From contig OX442317.1 in assembly GCA_949358305.1 (NCBI GenBank), positions 3,228,186 to 3,292,185 on the forward strand: 64,000 bases of DNA. Direction: 5' to 3'. The position numbers and the translations under genes were made by a program. Source of the DNA: Strigamia acuminata. Its lineage: Eukaryota; Arthropoda; Chilopoda; Geophilomorpha; Linotaeniidae. The notes beneath the pieces are model-generated. The model was not told where the DNA came from. It saw only the letters and a program-made list of their open reading frames with translations, and ran no database searches. Of this stretch, positions 1 to 11,226 are shown in pieces; within the stretch, counting starts at the first letter, position 1; each line of letters begins with the position of its first letter.

Positions 1-1695
1 AGCGCCGGCGCCCATGTGTGGCATGTTTCTCAGCGATTTCGGCGCGAATGTCATTCGTGTTGACAAAGTAAGAAGAAGTATTTGCAAATTCCTTATTTAA
101 TTTTATTTTAATTTGAATAATTTGTAGGTGCCGAGCTCTGGACTGGGTTTTGAAATGGACAGACTCGGACGAGGAAAGAAATCGATCGCGATCAATTTAA
201 AACACGAAGACGGAGTGGCGATAGCGAAACGATTGTGCCGAAGTGCGGACGTTTTAATCGAGCCGTTTCGTGCCGGAGTGATGGAAAAACTCGGGTTGGG
301 GCCGCTGGTTTTGCGCGCGAATAATCCGCGGCTTATTTATGCACGACTCACGGGGTTCGGACAGACCGGACCGTTGGCTGACGCGGCAGGACACGATATT
401 AATTATTTGGCCATTTCTGGTGAGTGGCGTCATCTGGTGGCGAATATCGTATGGCGGCTGAATTTGTATTTGTATTTTTGTTTATTTTAGGTGTTTTATC
501 GATGATTGGGCGTGAAAAAGAAAACCCATTGCCGCCGTTGAACCTTTTGGGTGATTTTGGCGGTGGGAGTTTGATTTGTGCACTGGGAATTCTTACGGCG
601 CTCTTTGAAAGAAACCAATCCGGTGAAGGACAAGTTATTGATGCGAATATTGTAATTTTTTGGGGTTTTATAATTTTATAAATGATTAATTGAGTAGATA
701 AATTTTTTATTTTTAGGTTGAGGGTGCGTCGTATCTTTCTTCATTTCTGTGGCGCACCCAGTCGTTGGGGCTTTGGGATGACCGTAGAGGGAAAAATTTG
801 TTGGATTCGGGCCGGTTTTATTACGACACGTACAAAACGAAAGACGATAAATACATGGCTGTTGGAGCGATCGAGCCGCTGTTTTATACTCAATTTATGA
901 AAGGTACGCGGGTTTACCCATCGTATTTTTAGCTTTTACATTGAGGAAAGAGTCATTTCTTGTTCGCGATTTATTTTTTGTGAAAGTTCAATGAAATTGA
1001 TTGAAATTGATCAAAAATTGATTGAATTTTAATTAAATTCGTTATGAATTTAATGAAATTGAGTAAACTTCGTCAAAAATGTAAAGAAATTTAATGAAAT
1101 TTAATGAACTTTGATGAAATTTTATGAAATTTAATAATTCAATGACGAATTTAATAAAATTGGATGAAATCTGTGAAGATTTTAATAGCTCGATAAAGTT
1201 TATTGATATTTGCCAAACTTCTGTCAGAGATTAATTTTTTTTTACTACATTTGGCGTTTGTGAATAATAAATGTTACTTTTGTTGATTTAGGCGTTGGCA
1301 TGAATATTCCGCAGCATGGATCTAACAATGAAGAGTCGAAAGCCGCTTTAACTAAAGTGTTTTCTCAAAAAACCCAAGCCGAGTGGTGTCATGTTTTCAA
1401 AGATCTTGACGCTTGTGTCACTCCGGTAGTCGACCTCGTAGACGCCCCGCTGCATCCACACAACACGGCTCGCGGAAGCTTCGTTAGGGGCCAGTATGGG
1501 CCTGAGCCGAGGCCCGCTCCGCGGTTGGACAGAACACCTGCACGAACCGCGATGCCGGACGCCAAAGTGGGGCAGAACTGTTTCGACATTTTGCTCGCTG
1601 ATGGATTTACTGAGGAGGAAGTGAGGGTACTTGACGCCAACGGCACCATATCAGTGACCAATATCAAAGTTCCATTTAACAATGATTTTGAATAA
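1..1695 (+). CDS. AMACR: Alpha-methylacyl-CoA racemase, copy A (5'-partial)
   Basis: Racemises 2-methyl-branched acyl-CoAs (pristanoyl-CoA, bile-acid precursors) so peroxisomal or mitochondrial beta-oxidation can proceed; CoA-transferase family III fold. Exons read at 1-67, 128-419, 491-651, 717-903 and 1292-1695, all with GT-AG introns. Visible landmarks are the LGRGKKS segment, the GHDINYLA motif with the catalytic His, the VIDAN motif with the catalytic Asp, and the DACVTPV and RPAP segments, in the order of animal AMACR. The first exon starts before the window. The last residues are VPFNNDFE, unlike the short KASL-type tail of mammalian AMACR, because one A is missing relative to copy B at about position 1667. 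The GTG at 128 is an internal Val codon, not a start. Probably functional in the catalytic domain. Identity by family knowledge is strong. Confidence 0.93.
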
Positions 1696-1861
1696 TTTAA
1701 AAAAAAATGCAATTGTAATAAATATTTATTTTAGAAAATAATTTTAAGCATTTTGAAATTGTAAAAATTAATTATTTTTCGAATATTTTTCAAAATAAAT
1801 TTGTTGCACCTCGCACGAGTTGTGACAAGTTTGACAAATTTCTTGCACGATATTGTGCTAA

Positions 1862-2184
1862 AGTTATTTGCTAAGGTTTTATCGAAAATTAGACGCAATT
1901 GGGCGCCCCGTTATTTCAGGTTTAAGGTAAGAGTTCGTAAATTCTTTAAGAAAAAGTAGAAAATTGAAGATTTTCTAATCATTTTCTCGCAGAGTTCTTT
2001 GAAAAACCCGGATAGTAGATTAATTAGATGTTATTCAACGACTAGCCGCGATGATAAAATGATAATTCGAACGTACAGCGAAGATCACGACACGCTGACT
2101 AATAATAGCAGTTATAAGGTGAGATTTTTGTTGATTTTTTCTGTTGATTTTTTGTTGTAGGTTTTAAAATGAATTAATGTTAAA
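1862..2184 (+). pseudogene. Truncated ethanolamine kinase-like stub
   Basis: Matches exons 1 and 2 of the intact kinase-like gene at 5103-6698. The exon-1 remnant is at about 1862-1927 and lacks the ATG and the first ~19 codons. Exon 2 at 1993-2120 keeps the NPD and YSTTSRDD segments but ends in SYK instead of the SSEVAFIK of the full copy. After a short intron remnant, a stretch at 2143-2184 resembles the acceptor and first bases of exon 4 (gttttaaaatgaatt against gtttcaaaatgaatt), so exon 3 appears deleted. No further exons follow. It cannot encode a kinase; it is the broken end of duplication copy A. Confidence 0.8.
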
Positions 2185-2189
2185 GGGGG

Positions 2190-2904
2190 ACCACCCACAT
2201 CTATAATATAGGAACTTCTGTATGTTTAACTCAAAGAAATGCGGTATAAGACACCAAAGGGACTTGAATGTCAGAAAAATGATGTCAAAGAGTTGATAAT
2301 ATGACATGAATTTTTTTTTAAAAATTGTATGGATGATTTTATTTTTTTAAAACAAACATGTCTGTATTATCTGCTTTATTATTGGATAATTCGTACCTCG
2401 CCTACGCTGGATAAAACGGGTGTTAGTTTTGTGTGTAAATTCAGATTTCGATCAAAAGCTGTGTAAACAATAAGCTCCAGTGCACATTGAACAATTGGAC
2501 ACGAGAATTGTATTTGATTCTGTAAGTACTCCTCTCCAGGGTTTCACGCGTTACTGTAATTTGGTAATTGGTTTCCGTTACAGTTATTTAGCCAAAAAAG
2601 TAACTAGTTGTTTTATTTATCTATTTTTATTATAAAATTGCATCACAAGTAACACTGCTCCTCTCTTATAAATCTTAATTTATTTCTATAAAATATTACA
2701 TTACATATATATTTTTCTTAAATTCTAATGTTCTAGTTGCGAGTTAATTAATGCGGAAACGGTTGAACTATTTGAATGTTCTCAATCGTGTCCTACGATA
2801 AAAATTTGTTTTAATGCCGAAATTTATAGTTTCCGGAATGAAGTTATCGAAATTCTCGAATAATATTTTTCTCAAAAGATAGTACTATAAGTAACGGCGA
2901 AAAA
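2190..2904. other. Intergenic spacer, likely copy B AMACR promoter side
   Basis: AT-rich sequence between the duplication units. I see no coding exon, RNA gene or clear repeat. A GTAAGT donor-like site at 2522-2527 could mark a 5' UTR exon but nothing else supports it. Confidence 0.4.
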
Positions 2905-4778
2905 ATGACGTCACTATCAAGTTCGCAAAGGTCAAGGACACCTTCGCCAAAGCCAAGATCGGGAATAAGCTCAATCGGATCGTCTCGTAGGTCAACTTCA
3001 CCATCAATCGACCCATCAGCCTCGCCAACAGCCGACATGGCAGCTGTGGGACCACTGAGGGGCATCAAAGTGATCGAGTTTGCTGGCTTAGCGCCGGCGC
3101 CCATGTGTGGCATGTTTCTCAGCGATTTCGGCGCGAATGTCATCCGTGTTGACAAAGTCAGAAGAAGTATTTGCAAATTCCTTATTTAATTATATTTTTA
3201 TTTAAATAATTTGTAGGTGCCGAGCTCTGCACTGGGTTTTGAAATGGACAGACTCGGACGAGGAAAGAAATCGATCGCGATCAATTTAAAACACGAAGAC
3301 GGAGTGGCGATAGCGAAACGATTGTGCCGAAGTGCGGACGTTTTAATCGAGCCGTTTCGTGCCGGAGTGATGGAAAAACTCGGGTTGGGTCCGCAGGTTT
3401 TGCGCGCGGAAAATCCCCGGCTTATTTATGCACGACTCACGGGGTTCGGACAGACCGGACCGTTGGCTAACGCGGCTGGACACGATATTAATTATCTGGC
3501 CATTTCTGGTGAGTGGCGTCATCTGGTGGCGAATATCGAATGGCGGCTGAATTTGTATTTGTATTTTTGTTTATTTTAGGTGTTTTATCGATGATTGGGC
3601 GTGAAAAAGAAAACCCTTTGCCGCCGTTGAACCTTTTGGGTGATTTTGGCGGTGGGAGTTTGATTTGTGCTCTTGGAATTCTTACGGCGCTCTTTGAAAG
3701 AAACCAATCCGGTGAAGGACAAGTTATTGACGCGAATATTGTAATTTTTTGGGGTTTTTTAATGTGAAATTAAATGAATTTATTGAATAGTTAATTTTTT
3801 TTTAGGTTGAGGGTGCGTCGTATCTTTCTTCGTTTTTGTGGCGCACCCAGTCGTTGGGGTTTTGGGATGACCGTAGAGGGAAAAATATCTTGGATTCGGG
3901 CCGGTTTTATTACGACACGTACAAAACGAAAGACGATAAATACATGGCTGTTGGAGCGCTCGAGCCGCAATTTTATGATCAATTCATGAAAGGTATGCGG
4001 GTTTACACTTTGTATTTTTAGTTTTTACGTTGAGGAAAGCGTCATTTTTTGGTCGCGATTGGTCGCGATTTATTTATTTTGAAATTGATTGAAATTGATC
4101 AAAAATTGATTGATTGATTTAAATTCGTTATGAATTTAATGAAATTCATTAAACTTCGTCAAAAATGTAAAGAAATGTAATGAAATTATGAACTTTGATG
4201 AAATTTTATGAAACTTAATAATTCAATGAAGAAGTTAATGAAATTGGATGAAATTGAATAAAATTCGTCAAGAATTTAATGAAATTGAATGAAATCTGTG
4301 AAGATTTTAATAACTCGATAAAATTTATTCAGATATTACCTAATTTATTTTTTTTACTACATTTGGCGTTTGTTACTTTTGTTGATTAGGCGTTGGCATG
4401 AATATTCCGCAGCATGGATCTAACAATGAAGAGTCGAAAGCCGCTTTAATTAAAGTGTTTTCTCAAAAAACCCAAGCCGAGTGGTGTCATGTTTTCAAAG
4501 ATCTTGACGCTTGTGTCACTCCGGTAGTCGACCTCAAAGACGCCCCGATGCACCCACACAACACGGCTCGCGGAAGCTTCGTCAGGGGCCAGTATGGGCT
4601 TGAGCCGAGGCCCGCTCCGCTGTTGGACAGAACACCTGCACGAACCGCGATGCCGGACGCCAAAATGGGGCAGAACAGCTTCGACATTTTGCTCGCTGAG
4701 GGATTAACTGAGGAGGAAGTGAGGGCACTTGAAGCCAAGGGCGCCATATCAGTGACCAATATCAAAAGTTCCATTTAA
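2905..4778 (+). CDS. AMACR: Alpha-methylacyl-CoA racemase, copy B (complete)
   Basis: Same reaction as copy A. Exons are 2905 (or 3037)-3156, 3217-3508, 3580-3740, 3806-3992 and 4390-4778; the phases agree. Starting at the ATG at 3037 gives 382 aa, the usual length of animal AMACR, and begins MAAVGPLRG just before the [16 protein letters not shown] core. An upstream in-frame ATG at 2905 adds 44 Ser/Arg/Pro-rich residues, low in acidic residues, which could be a mitochondrial presequence or simply 5' UTR; I favour 3037 as the core start. GHDINYLA (His) and VIDAN (Asp) catalytic motifs are intact. The protein ends NIKSSI, close in position and character to the weak PTS1 tail of mammalian AMACR, although SSI is not a canonical PTS1. 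AATAAA follows at about 4813. The donor of intron 1 is GTCAGA, weaker than the GTAAGA in copy A. Confidence 0.93.
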
Positions 4779-5830
4779 CAATCATTAGGAATTTAAAAAA
4801 ATTGAAATTGTAATAAATAATTATTTTTTAAATAATTTTAACAATTTTGAAATTATAATAAATAATTATTTTCTAAAATAATTTTATTTTTTTGAAATTT
4901 GTAAGAAATAATTATTTTTCGAATATTTTGCAAATTAAATTTGTTGCACCTCGCACGAGTTGTTCCAAGTTTGACAGTTTTCTTGCCAGTTGTTCGAGGT
5001 GAATCAAAATTAATGAAAACAGGAACAGGGGATTTAATGCGAATATCCTGCTTGCGCGTCAATTGAAGTGAGAAGTTGCAAGAACTAAGTAGCCACTTGC
5101 AAATGGCAACTCCTATCGCTCATGTTGAGGTGATTTTAACTCAAGAAAATGTGCAGAAGGAATTTGCTAAGGTTTTGTCGATAATTAGACCCGACTGGGC
5201 GCCCTGTGATTTCAGGTTCAAAGTAAGAGTTCGTCAATTCTTTAAGAAAAAGTAGAAAATTGAAGATTTTCTAATCATTTCCTCACAGACTTCTTCGAAA
5301 AACCCGGATAATGGAATAATTAGATGTTATTCAACGACTAGCCGCGATGATACAATGATTATACGAATGTACAGCGAAGATCACGACACGCTGACTAATA
5401 ATAGTAGTGAAGTTGCCTTCATTAAGGTGTGATTTTTGATGGTTTTTGATGATTTTTTGTTGATTTTTTGTTGATATTTCAGTTAGTGCATGAGAGATAT
5501 GGTTTTGCACCTAAAATTATTGCATCATTTACAAATGGTATTGTGTATGAATTTGTGGTTGGGAAATTCATGACAATAAGCGCCATTACTATGGAAACGA
5601 ATTGGAGGTTGGTAGCTAAGCAAGTAGCGCTGTTACATTCCACGCAAGTAGAAGAGAGTCTACAGAAATCAGCCAAGATTAGTGATTTATACACGACTAT
5701 ACCCGAAGATTATCCGATCAAGTTGAAGAATGCTGAATTCAACGAAAGGTGTGATTAGTTAAGCAATTGCAGGAAATGACAAGAATTTTAACGGATATTT
5801 TTGTTGTAGGTTTCAAAATGAATTTCCAAC
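3090..5830 (+). repeat. Tandem segmental duplication, copy B
   Basis: Second unit of the duplication described at 1-2185. It contains the complete racemase, its 3' flank and the kinase-like gene. Homology to copy A is visible up to kinase exon 2 (5289-5426) and again near the start of exon 4 (about 5802-5825). Confidence 0.85.
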
Positions 5831-6698
5831 AAGGGATGAAGTGATTCCTGAAATCACCGACCTAATAGATCATGTGTTGAACATGGATTCGCCCGTAGTT
5901 CTTTGCCATAACAATCTGAGACCGAGAAACATCATATGGAACAAAGAGACGGGTAAATTGGAGCCTTAGACGCTATTCGGCAAGGTTTTTTAATTTTGAA
6001 TCACTCAAAATTTTAGGTGAAATTATATTTGTTGGTTTCCAAGATGCCGGATTCAGTTTCCAAGCGCAAGATATCGCTTTCCACTTTTGGAAATTTGTTG
6101 GTAATTTGCAATTTGATCGGTTTAATTTAATTTAATTTAATTTAATTGTTTTTCAATAGGAGAAAATCCGTTGAGTTTCGAGGATTACCCGAACAGGAAT
6201 TTCCAAATTCGTTGGTTGCGGTGTTATCTGGAGCACTGGTACGAGTACACCGAAAGAGACCCGAATTCGGTCACTCATCGCCACGTGGAGAAGTTATTCG
6301 TTCAAGTCAACAGTTTTTATTTGGTAAAATTTAATTCAATTTATTTTAGAATGTGTTGGTGATAAGTTTGACAAATTGCAGTTATTCCTCTACCAGTCTT
6401 TAGCTGAGATTTCCATATTTGATAAGCTGGAAGAAATGGGTTACCCGACGGATGTTTTCGAGTGAGATCAATCGATTTGTTAGGTGCTTTTATCGATGTC
6501 TAATTTGAATTATTTGAATTATTTAGCGTGGCTTTGGAAAGTTACAAGGAATATCTGCGTTTAAAAGACGAAATACTGAATCTGGCGTTGCCGAACGTTC
6601 CGTCGGACAACACGAGTTCTTTCACCGGTTGGTGCGTGGCTGATTTCGACAGCGCTTTTATCGAAGCGATGTACGCGAGTCGAAGAACCACCATGTAA
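5103..6698 (+). CDS. Ethanolamine/choline kinase-like protein, probable pseudokinase
   Basis: Eight exons: 5103-5222, 5289-5426, 5483-5748, 5810-5952, 6017-6100, 6160-6323, 6382-6461 and 6527-6698, giving 388 aa, the size of ethanolamine kinases (first enzyme of the CDP-ethanolamine branch, cytosolic). Family landmarks are GFAPKIIASFTNGIVYEF (N-lobe), SPVVLCHNNLRPRNIIWN (catalytic loop), DIAFHFWKF and LFVQVNSF (C-lobe). The catalytic HNDxxxxN loop reads HNNLRPRN, so Asp is Asn. The metal-binding ID(Y)E motif reads VGFQ, so Asp is Gly. The N-terminal glycine/DGITN-type segment is also altered. The ORF and all splice sites are intact, so this looks like a maintained pseudokinase rather than decay. 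A TAG at about 5968 lies inside intron 4 and does not interrupt the coding sequence. Confidence 0.85.
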
Positions 6699-7159
6699 TT
6701 GTATCGTCGTTTTTACTGTTTAGGTCTACATTTTAATGGTTTATTTAGTTTAGAGGATTAAAGGAAAAGGGTACACGTAAAAAGATGTAAAGTATGTGGT
6801 AAAATGTTTTTTTTATTGTAAATTTAAATACGTTTTGTTACGGGAATTTTGACAAGATTTTGTAAATAGCAGCACAGTAATAATAATAATAAAAAATTTC
6901 ACAAATGTGTCAAATATGTAATATATTTATTTTTCAGCAGTGACACGGATAAAAAACAGAAGCCGAAAAGACTCTGTTTTTTGCCAATATCTCTGTAATG
7001 GTGCCAGACACAGAAATCGTGTTTTTAGCTCATTTTATATCTATTTAGCATGATTTTTCAAAAAAACTGTTGGTACCAAACTCCCGGGATTTCGGTACCA
7101 AACGGCCAAACAATTGGCCAACAAATATATCGACCAAACGACCTTTAAGAGTAAAGAAA
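6699..7159. other. Intergenic, with one copy of the dispersed foldback motif
   Basis: No gene seen. At about 6970-7060 the sequence contains aatatctctgtaatggtgcc followed by tttttagctcattttat, a diverged arm of the repeat family that builds the satellite at 32.3-39.5 kb and the copy at 30.4 kb. Confidence 0.5.
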
Positions 7160-7194
7160 CCCCTCCTCCCCTTTTCGAGGCCTTTTCACTGGTG
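7160..7194 (-). repeat. Short repeat near DUF229 fragment 1
   Basis: Read on the minus strand this begins caccagtgaaaaggcctcg and matches 13679-13712 on the plus strand (caccagtgaaagggccttg). The same short module therefore lies upstream of both DUF229 fragments but in opposite orientation. Confidence 0.6.
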
Positions 7195-7296
7195 TCAATT
7201 CCTAAAACAAACTGGCATTGCCCTTTCCCCGCTCCTTTCACTAATTTCCAAAGTTGCTTATTCTGTGTATCGGTATCTATTTATAATCGAATTTTA

Positions 7297-7735
7297 AATT
7301 CCAAAACTCGACCCCTATCACTCGTCGGTCCTCCGATACATCAAAGACTACACCGACAAACATCTCAAATGCAACAGCACGCAAATGCGACGAACGCAAC
7401 GAAACGCTGAGTGTGCTTCTGCTGGACCTCGACTCGGTGTCGAAAAACTCATACATCCGCCACCCGAATCTCGTGGACAAACTGATCCGCGAAGAACTGA
7501 CGTTCGTTGAACTGCACGGCTACAAGAAGGTGGGACTCAACACCTACCCCAACAGGCTGCCCTTCCAGACGGGCAAGATGCAGGCGAGTACCATTTCGAC
7601 CACCGACAAACGGACCTCAACCAACTGCTCATGGCCTGGAAGGAGTTCGAGAGACACGGCTACCGCACGCTCTTTGCCGTCGACCAGTCAGAGATGACTA
7701 CCCCGGCCGCACGGAGGCCTGGGTCGTTCTTTTTA
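7297..7735 (+). pseudogene. DUF229 (sulfatase-like) gene fragment 1
   Basis: Translation shows the DUF229 landmarks LLLDLDSVSKNSYIRH, TFVELHGYKKVGLNTYPN and LPFQTGKM, then after a frame change LLMAWKEFERHGYRTLFAVDQSE. DUF229 proteins are alkaline-phosphatase-superfamily, sulfatase-like ectoproteins common in invertebrates. Only a middle stretch is present, with at least two frame changes and no start, signal peptide or C-terminus, so it is a dead fragment. It is nearly identical to the corresponding part of fragment 2 at 13.7-14.9 kb. Confidence 0.8.
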
Positions 7736-7828
7736 AATGTAATTGAAATCATCTGTGGCATTTTATGTCCTTTTTATCCTCGTGTGCTGGTTTTTCGATA
7801 AATCAATTCTTCTAAGCTTAAACACAAA

Positions 7829-10735
7829 ATGAGCGAAGACAAAATAAAGCAGTTTGCCGCAGACGGCTACGTTAAAAAGGCATTAGAAGAGGCCAAATCA
7901 TATTATGCAGCCAAGCCAACAGAAAAATGGCGAAGGAGGATTGAAAAAATGGAGGTATAAGAAAATTAAATACTTTCACAACTATATTTACTCATGAGAA
8001 TAATTTTTTTTGTAGCGTCATCTTGAAATTAACCCCGAGGATTCGGATGACGACGAAAATCAAACGGTTTGCTCGGGCAACGATTTTTCCTTATCTTCTG
8101 AACTGAAACTGAGGCTTTATTCGTACCAAATTGATGGCGTTTTATTTCTGTGGAAATTATTCAAAATGAAAAAAGGAGGAGTTTTAGCCGATGATATGGG
8201 GTAATTTATATCAATAATAATAATAAAAATAACGTGCAAATTGATTTTATAAATTTGAATTTTTTAGGTTAGGAAAAACAATTCAAGTGATTGCCTTTTT
8301 AACGGGCATGTTTGAAATGGCGAAAATTAAAAATGTTCTTATCGTGCTACCTAAGACGCTCATTGAAAACTGGGAAAAGGAATTTGAGGAATGGTACCAT
8401 AAATTTGTCGATTTTTAATTTAATTTTTTGTTTTATTTTTTAATTTATTTAATATTAGGTCACCTGAGATATGGGTTTTTCGATATTATGGCCTCAAGTC
8501 TTTCAGAGCCAGTAATTTGAAGAAATTTGAACGCAGAGGAGGCGTTTTATTGACCACCTACGGTTTAATTCTATCTCAAAACACTACTCGTACATTTCGC
8601 AGTTTAAAATGGGTTTGAAATTTTTTTTTTTTTAAAAAATCAACAATTATACATTTAATTTTTTTCTAATAATTAGGATTACGTTATTTTGGATGAGGCT
8701 CAAGCCATTAAAAACCCCACGAAGACCACTAAAGCCGTGCACAAAATACGGTCGGTGAATCGACTTGCCCTTACGGGAACTCCCGTTCAGAATAACCTAC
8801 GCGAATTGTGGAGTCTTTTCGATTATGTGCACTTTGGCACTTTATTGGGCTCTGTTCGCACGTTTATAATCGATTACGAGACGCCCATCAACAGGGTATT
8901 ATTAAATAAGTTCAATTTAAATCGAAAAATTGATTTTTCTTTATTTTTATTCAGGCGAGAGAAAAAGATGCAATGCCGAACGAAAGGCTTAATGGTGGAA
9001 AATTGGCTCAGAAATTGTTTAATAAAATTGAACCGTATTTTTTACGTCGAACAAAGGCGGAGGTTTTGAAAGCAAAAACAGGTTCAGAGGATGTTGGAAG
9101 CACGAGCTGCAAGTGCGAATTCTACATAAATTCTAAAGCATATATTCGTTTTAATTTTTTTTTTCAGTAAACCGAAAGCCATGACTCGGAAAAACGATTT
9201 TATTGTGTGGTTGGTCCTGAAGCCGCTCCAGCAAAAACTCTACATGGATTTTCTTAAACTCGACGAAGTTAAAAAGGCGAGTTTGGATTTTAAACGTTTT
9301 ATTTTCATCGCTAAATCAATTTATTTCCTTTTTTAAAAATAGATATTGATGACTAAGAAGTCGCCGCTTGTACAACTGACGGTGATGAAGAAAATCTGTG
9401 ATCACCCGCGCTTGCTGTCGCAAACCGCGTGCCAGAGCCTTGGTTTCGATAATCTCGACATGTAAATTAATTTTTTTTTAAAATAACTTAATGACGACTT
9501 GTTTACATTTTATTTTATCTTTACAGAAGTAGCGATGGTGCTTGCAGCATCGTTGATCAGAATTTGGATCGAATTTCGTCGGAAATGTTACTGAAAGAAT
9601 CGAGTAAAATCCTGTTTACGCTCCAATTACTCACGGAATTGAGGCGCACCGGCCATCGTTGTTTAGTGTTTTCTCAGAGTAGAAAACTACTCACAATTTT
9701 GAAAGTAAAAAAAAATTAATGAAAATATCATTTTTAAACATTTTTATTTGAAAATGTACGTTTCTTACAGAAAATTTTATTGGAGAAAGGGTTTGTTTTG
9801 CTGGTGTTTGACGGCACCGTCCCCGATCCCAACGAGCGCGTCAAAATAGTGGACGATTTTCAGACCAATTTCAAGTACGATTTGATGCTACTAACGACGA
9901 AAGTCGGTGGCGTCGGTCTCACTTTGACCGCGGCCGATCGAGTGATCATTTTGGATCCCTGTTGGAACCCTGCCGTCGATAATCAAGCCGTGGATCGCGC
10001 GTATCGGATAGGCCAAGAAAAGAACGTTGTTATTTATCGCCTCATCACGTGCAGCACGATCGAAGAGAAAATTTATCGTCGTCAGATTTTCAAGGAAGGA
10101 ATTATTCGCCAAGTGAACAAAGAATCGCACGATCCTTTAAGGTATTTTCAGCACCACGAATGCAATACATTTACAGAGTATTACATCCGAATCTTGAATT
10201 GCAGATATTTCACCAAAGAAGAGTTACGCTCGCTTTTTCAATTGGAAGACGTGAATTTTTCGAAAACGCAGAAGCAGTTGGAAGCCAAGCACATGGGCCA
10301 GCGCGTTGCCGATGAGGAATTAATCAAACATATCGATTTTCTGCGTACTTTGGGTAGTTTATTTATTTTTAATTAAGCAGAACTATTAGATTTTTTAAAA
10401 TTAAATTGAAATTTTCCTACATTTTATTAGATTGAATGAATTGAAATTTTTCTACATTTTATTAATTAAACTCAATTTTTCAGAGATTTTATTAATTTAA
10501 TTAAATTTTTCCCAGATTTTTTAATGAAACTGAATTTTCCCTAGATATCTTTGGGATTTCGGATCACGATTTGATGTTCTCGCGTGACAACAAGGCGGGT
10601 GAAGAGCCGTGTGCAGCGGCGTGCGCAGAGCCGCGTGAAGAAGCGCGTGGTGAGGCGGGTGATGAGGTGGAGGACCATGGGTTTTTCAGACAGAGGAAGA
10701 AAGCCTTCCGTCGTGCAGTGGCAAAGCTCCAGTAG
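7829..10735 (+). CDS. ERCC6L: ERCC6L/PICH SNF2-family DNA translocase, short form
   Basis: ATP-dependent DNA translocase that in animals coats ultrafine anaphase bridges and helps resolve them. Twelve exons: 7829-7954, 8016-8200, 8268-8393, 8459-8612, 8677-8895, 8955-9112, 9168-9276, 9343-9461, 9527-9704, 9771-10141, 10205-10353 and 10545-10735, 694 aa. Motif I is ADDMGLGKT, motif II is DEAQ (usually DEAH), motif III is LTGTPVQNN, then PYFLRRTK, KKICDHPRLL, CLVFSQSRK, VGGVGLTLTAADRVI and DRAYRIGQ. RQIFKEGIIRQ, FTKEELRSLF and GISDHDLM are PICH-type and separate it from ERCC6/CSB. It ends soon after GISDHDLM, so the long C-terminal tail (PICH domain, BLM/Plk1-binding and TPR parts) of the ~1,250-aa human protein is missing. 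Intron 7 uses a GC donor (AAG|GCGAGT); a GT alternative breaks the frame. Intron 10 is 63 nt and in frame. Confidence 0.92.
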
Positions 10736-11226
10736 TGAGGAAGAAGGTCATCCGTCCACTAGTGAGGAAGAAGGTTAAACGTCTTTGACCAAAGAACACC
10801 AGAGCGATGAATATTATGATGATGAAGATATGCCACCTCTGTTCTGTGCCACTTTTATTATTCATACATTTTCTTTTAAAAAATACTTTTCATTTTACTT
10901 ACAGTTTACTTACATTTGTGTTTAATAGGTAATTTTTGTTGGCTGTTCAGCCATCTTTGTTGATGTCAATTTATTTGGTTCTAATTAGTGTTTTCGGATT
11001 AAACACGGTTCTTTTTATAGTGACTTTGATTATGATTGCTAAAATTGTCCAAAATTAAAAAAGTGCCACGATGACCGTTAATTTACCCTTTGGTAATTCC
11101 GACCAGTTTTTGTCCCCAATCCATTTTCACATTCGCTCATTTATATCGAAAAAATTGAGGATAAGGCGAGTTGGATTTGAACATTTGACATTTTATTTAA
11201 ATATAGGTAATTATTTTTCTGTTTAG
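10736..11226. other. Intergenic spacer
   Basis: AT-rich 3' flank of the helicase gene. A different frame at 10,584-10,778 reads Arg-rich then SSEEEG-like but overlaps the real last exon and is not credible. Nothing else seen. Confidence 0.4.

Larger units (their letters stand above)
1..2185 (+). repeat. Tandem segmental duplication, copy A
   Basis: Position 1 aligns with 3090 and the two segments stay colinear through all racemase exons, their introns, the 3' flank (the 20-base stretch around 1797 matches 4937) and the first part of the kinase gene. Offset is about 3,089 bp in the racemase and about 3,296 bp in the kinase exon 2, because copy A lacks roughly 200 bp that in copy B includes the kinase start codon. 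Exons differ by scattered substitutions and introns by small indels, so the duplication is fairly recent but not brand new. Copy A extends out of the window to the left. Confidence 0.9.

Noticed and set aside
5953-6016. Stop codon (TAG) apparently interrupting the kinase-like gene
   Set aside because: It lies in a 64-nt GT-AG intron; splicing restores TGEIIFVGF, which aligns with the family.
10142-10204. Extra 21 residues in the helicase between two RYF motifs
   Set aside because: The stretch is a 63-nt in-frame intron with GT-AG ends; removing it gives the expected DPLRYFTKEEL order.
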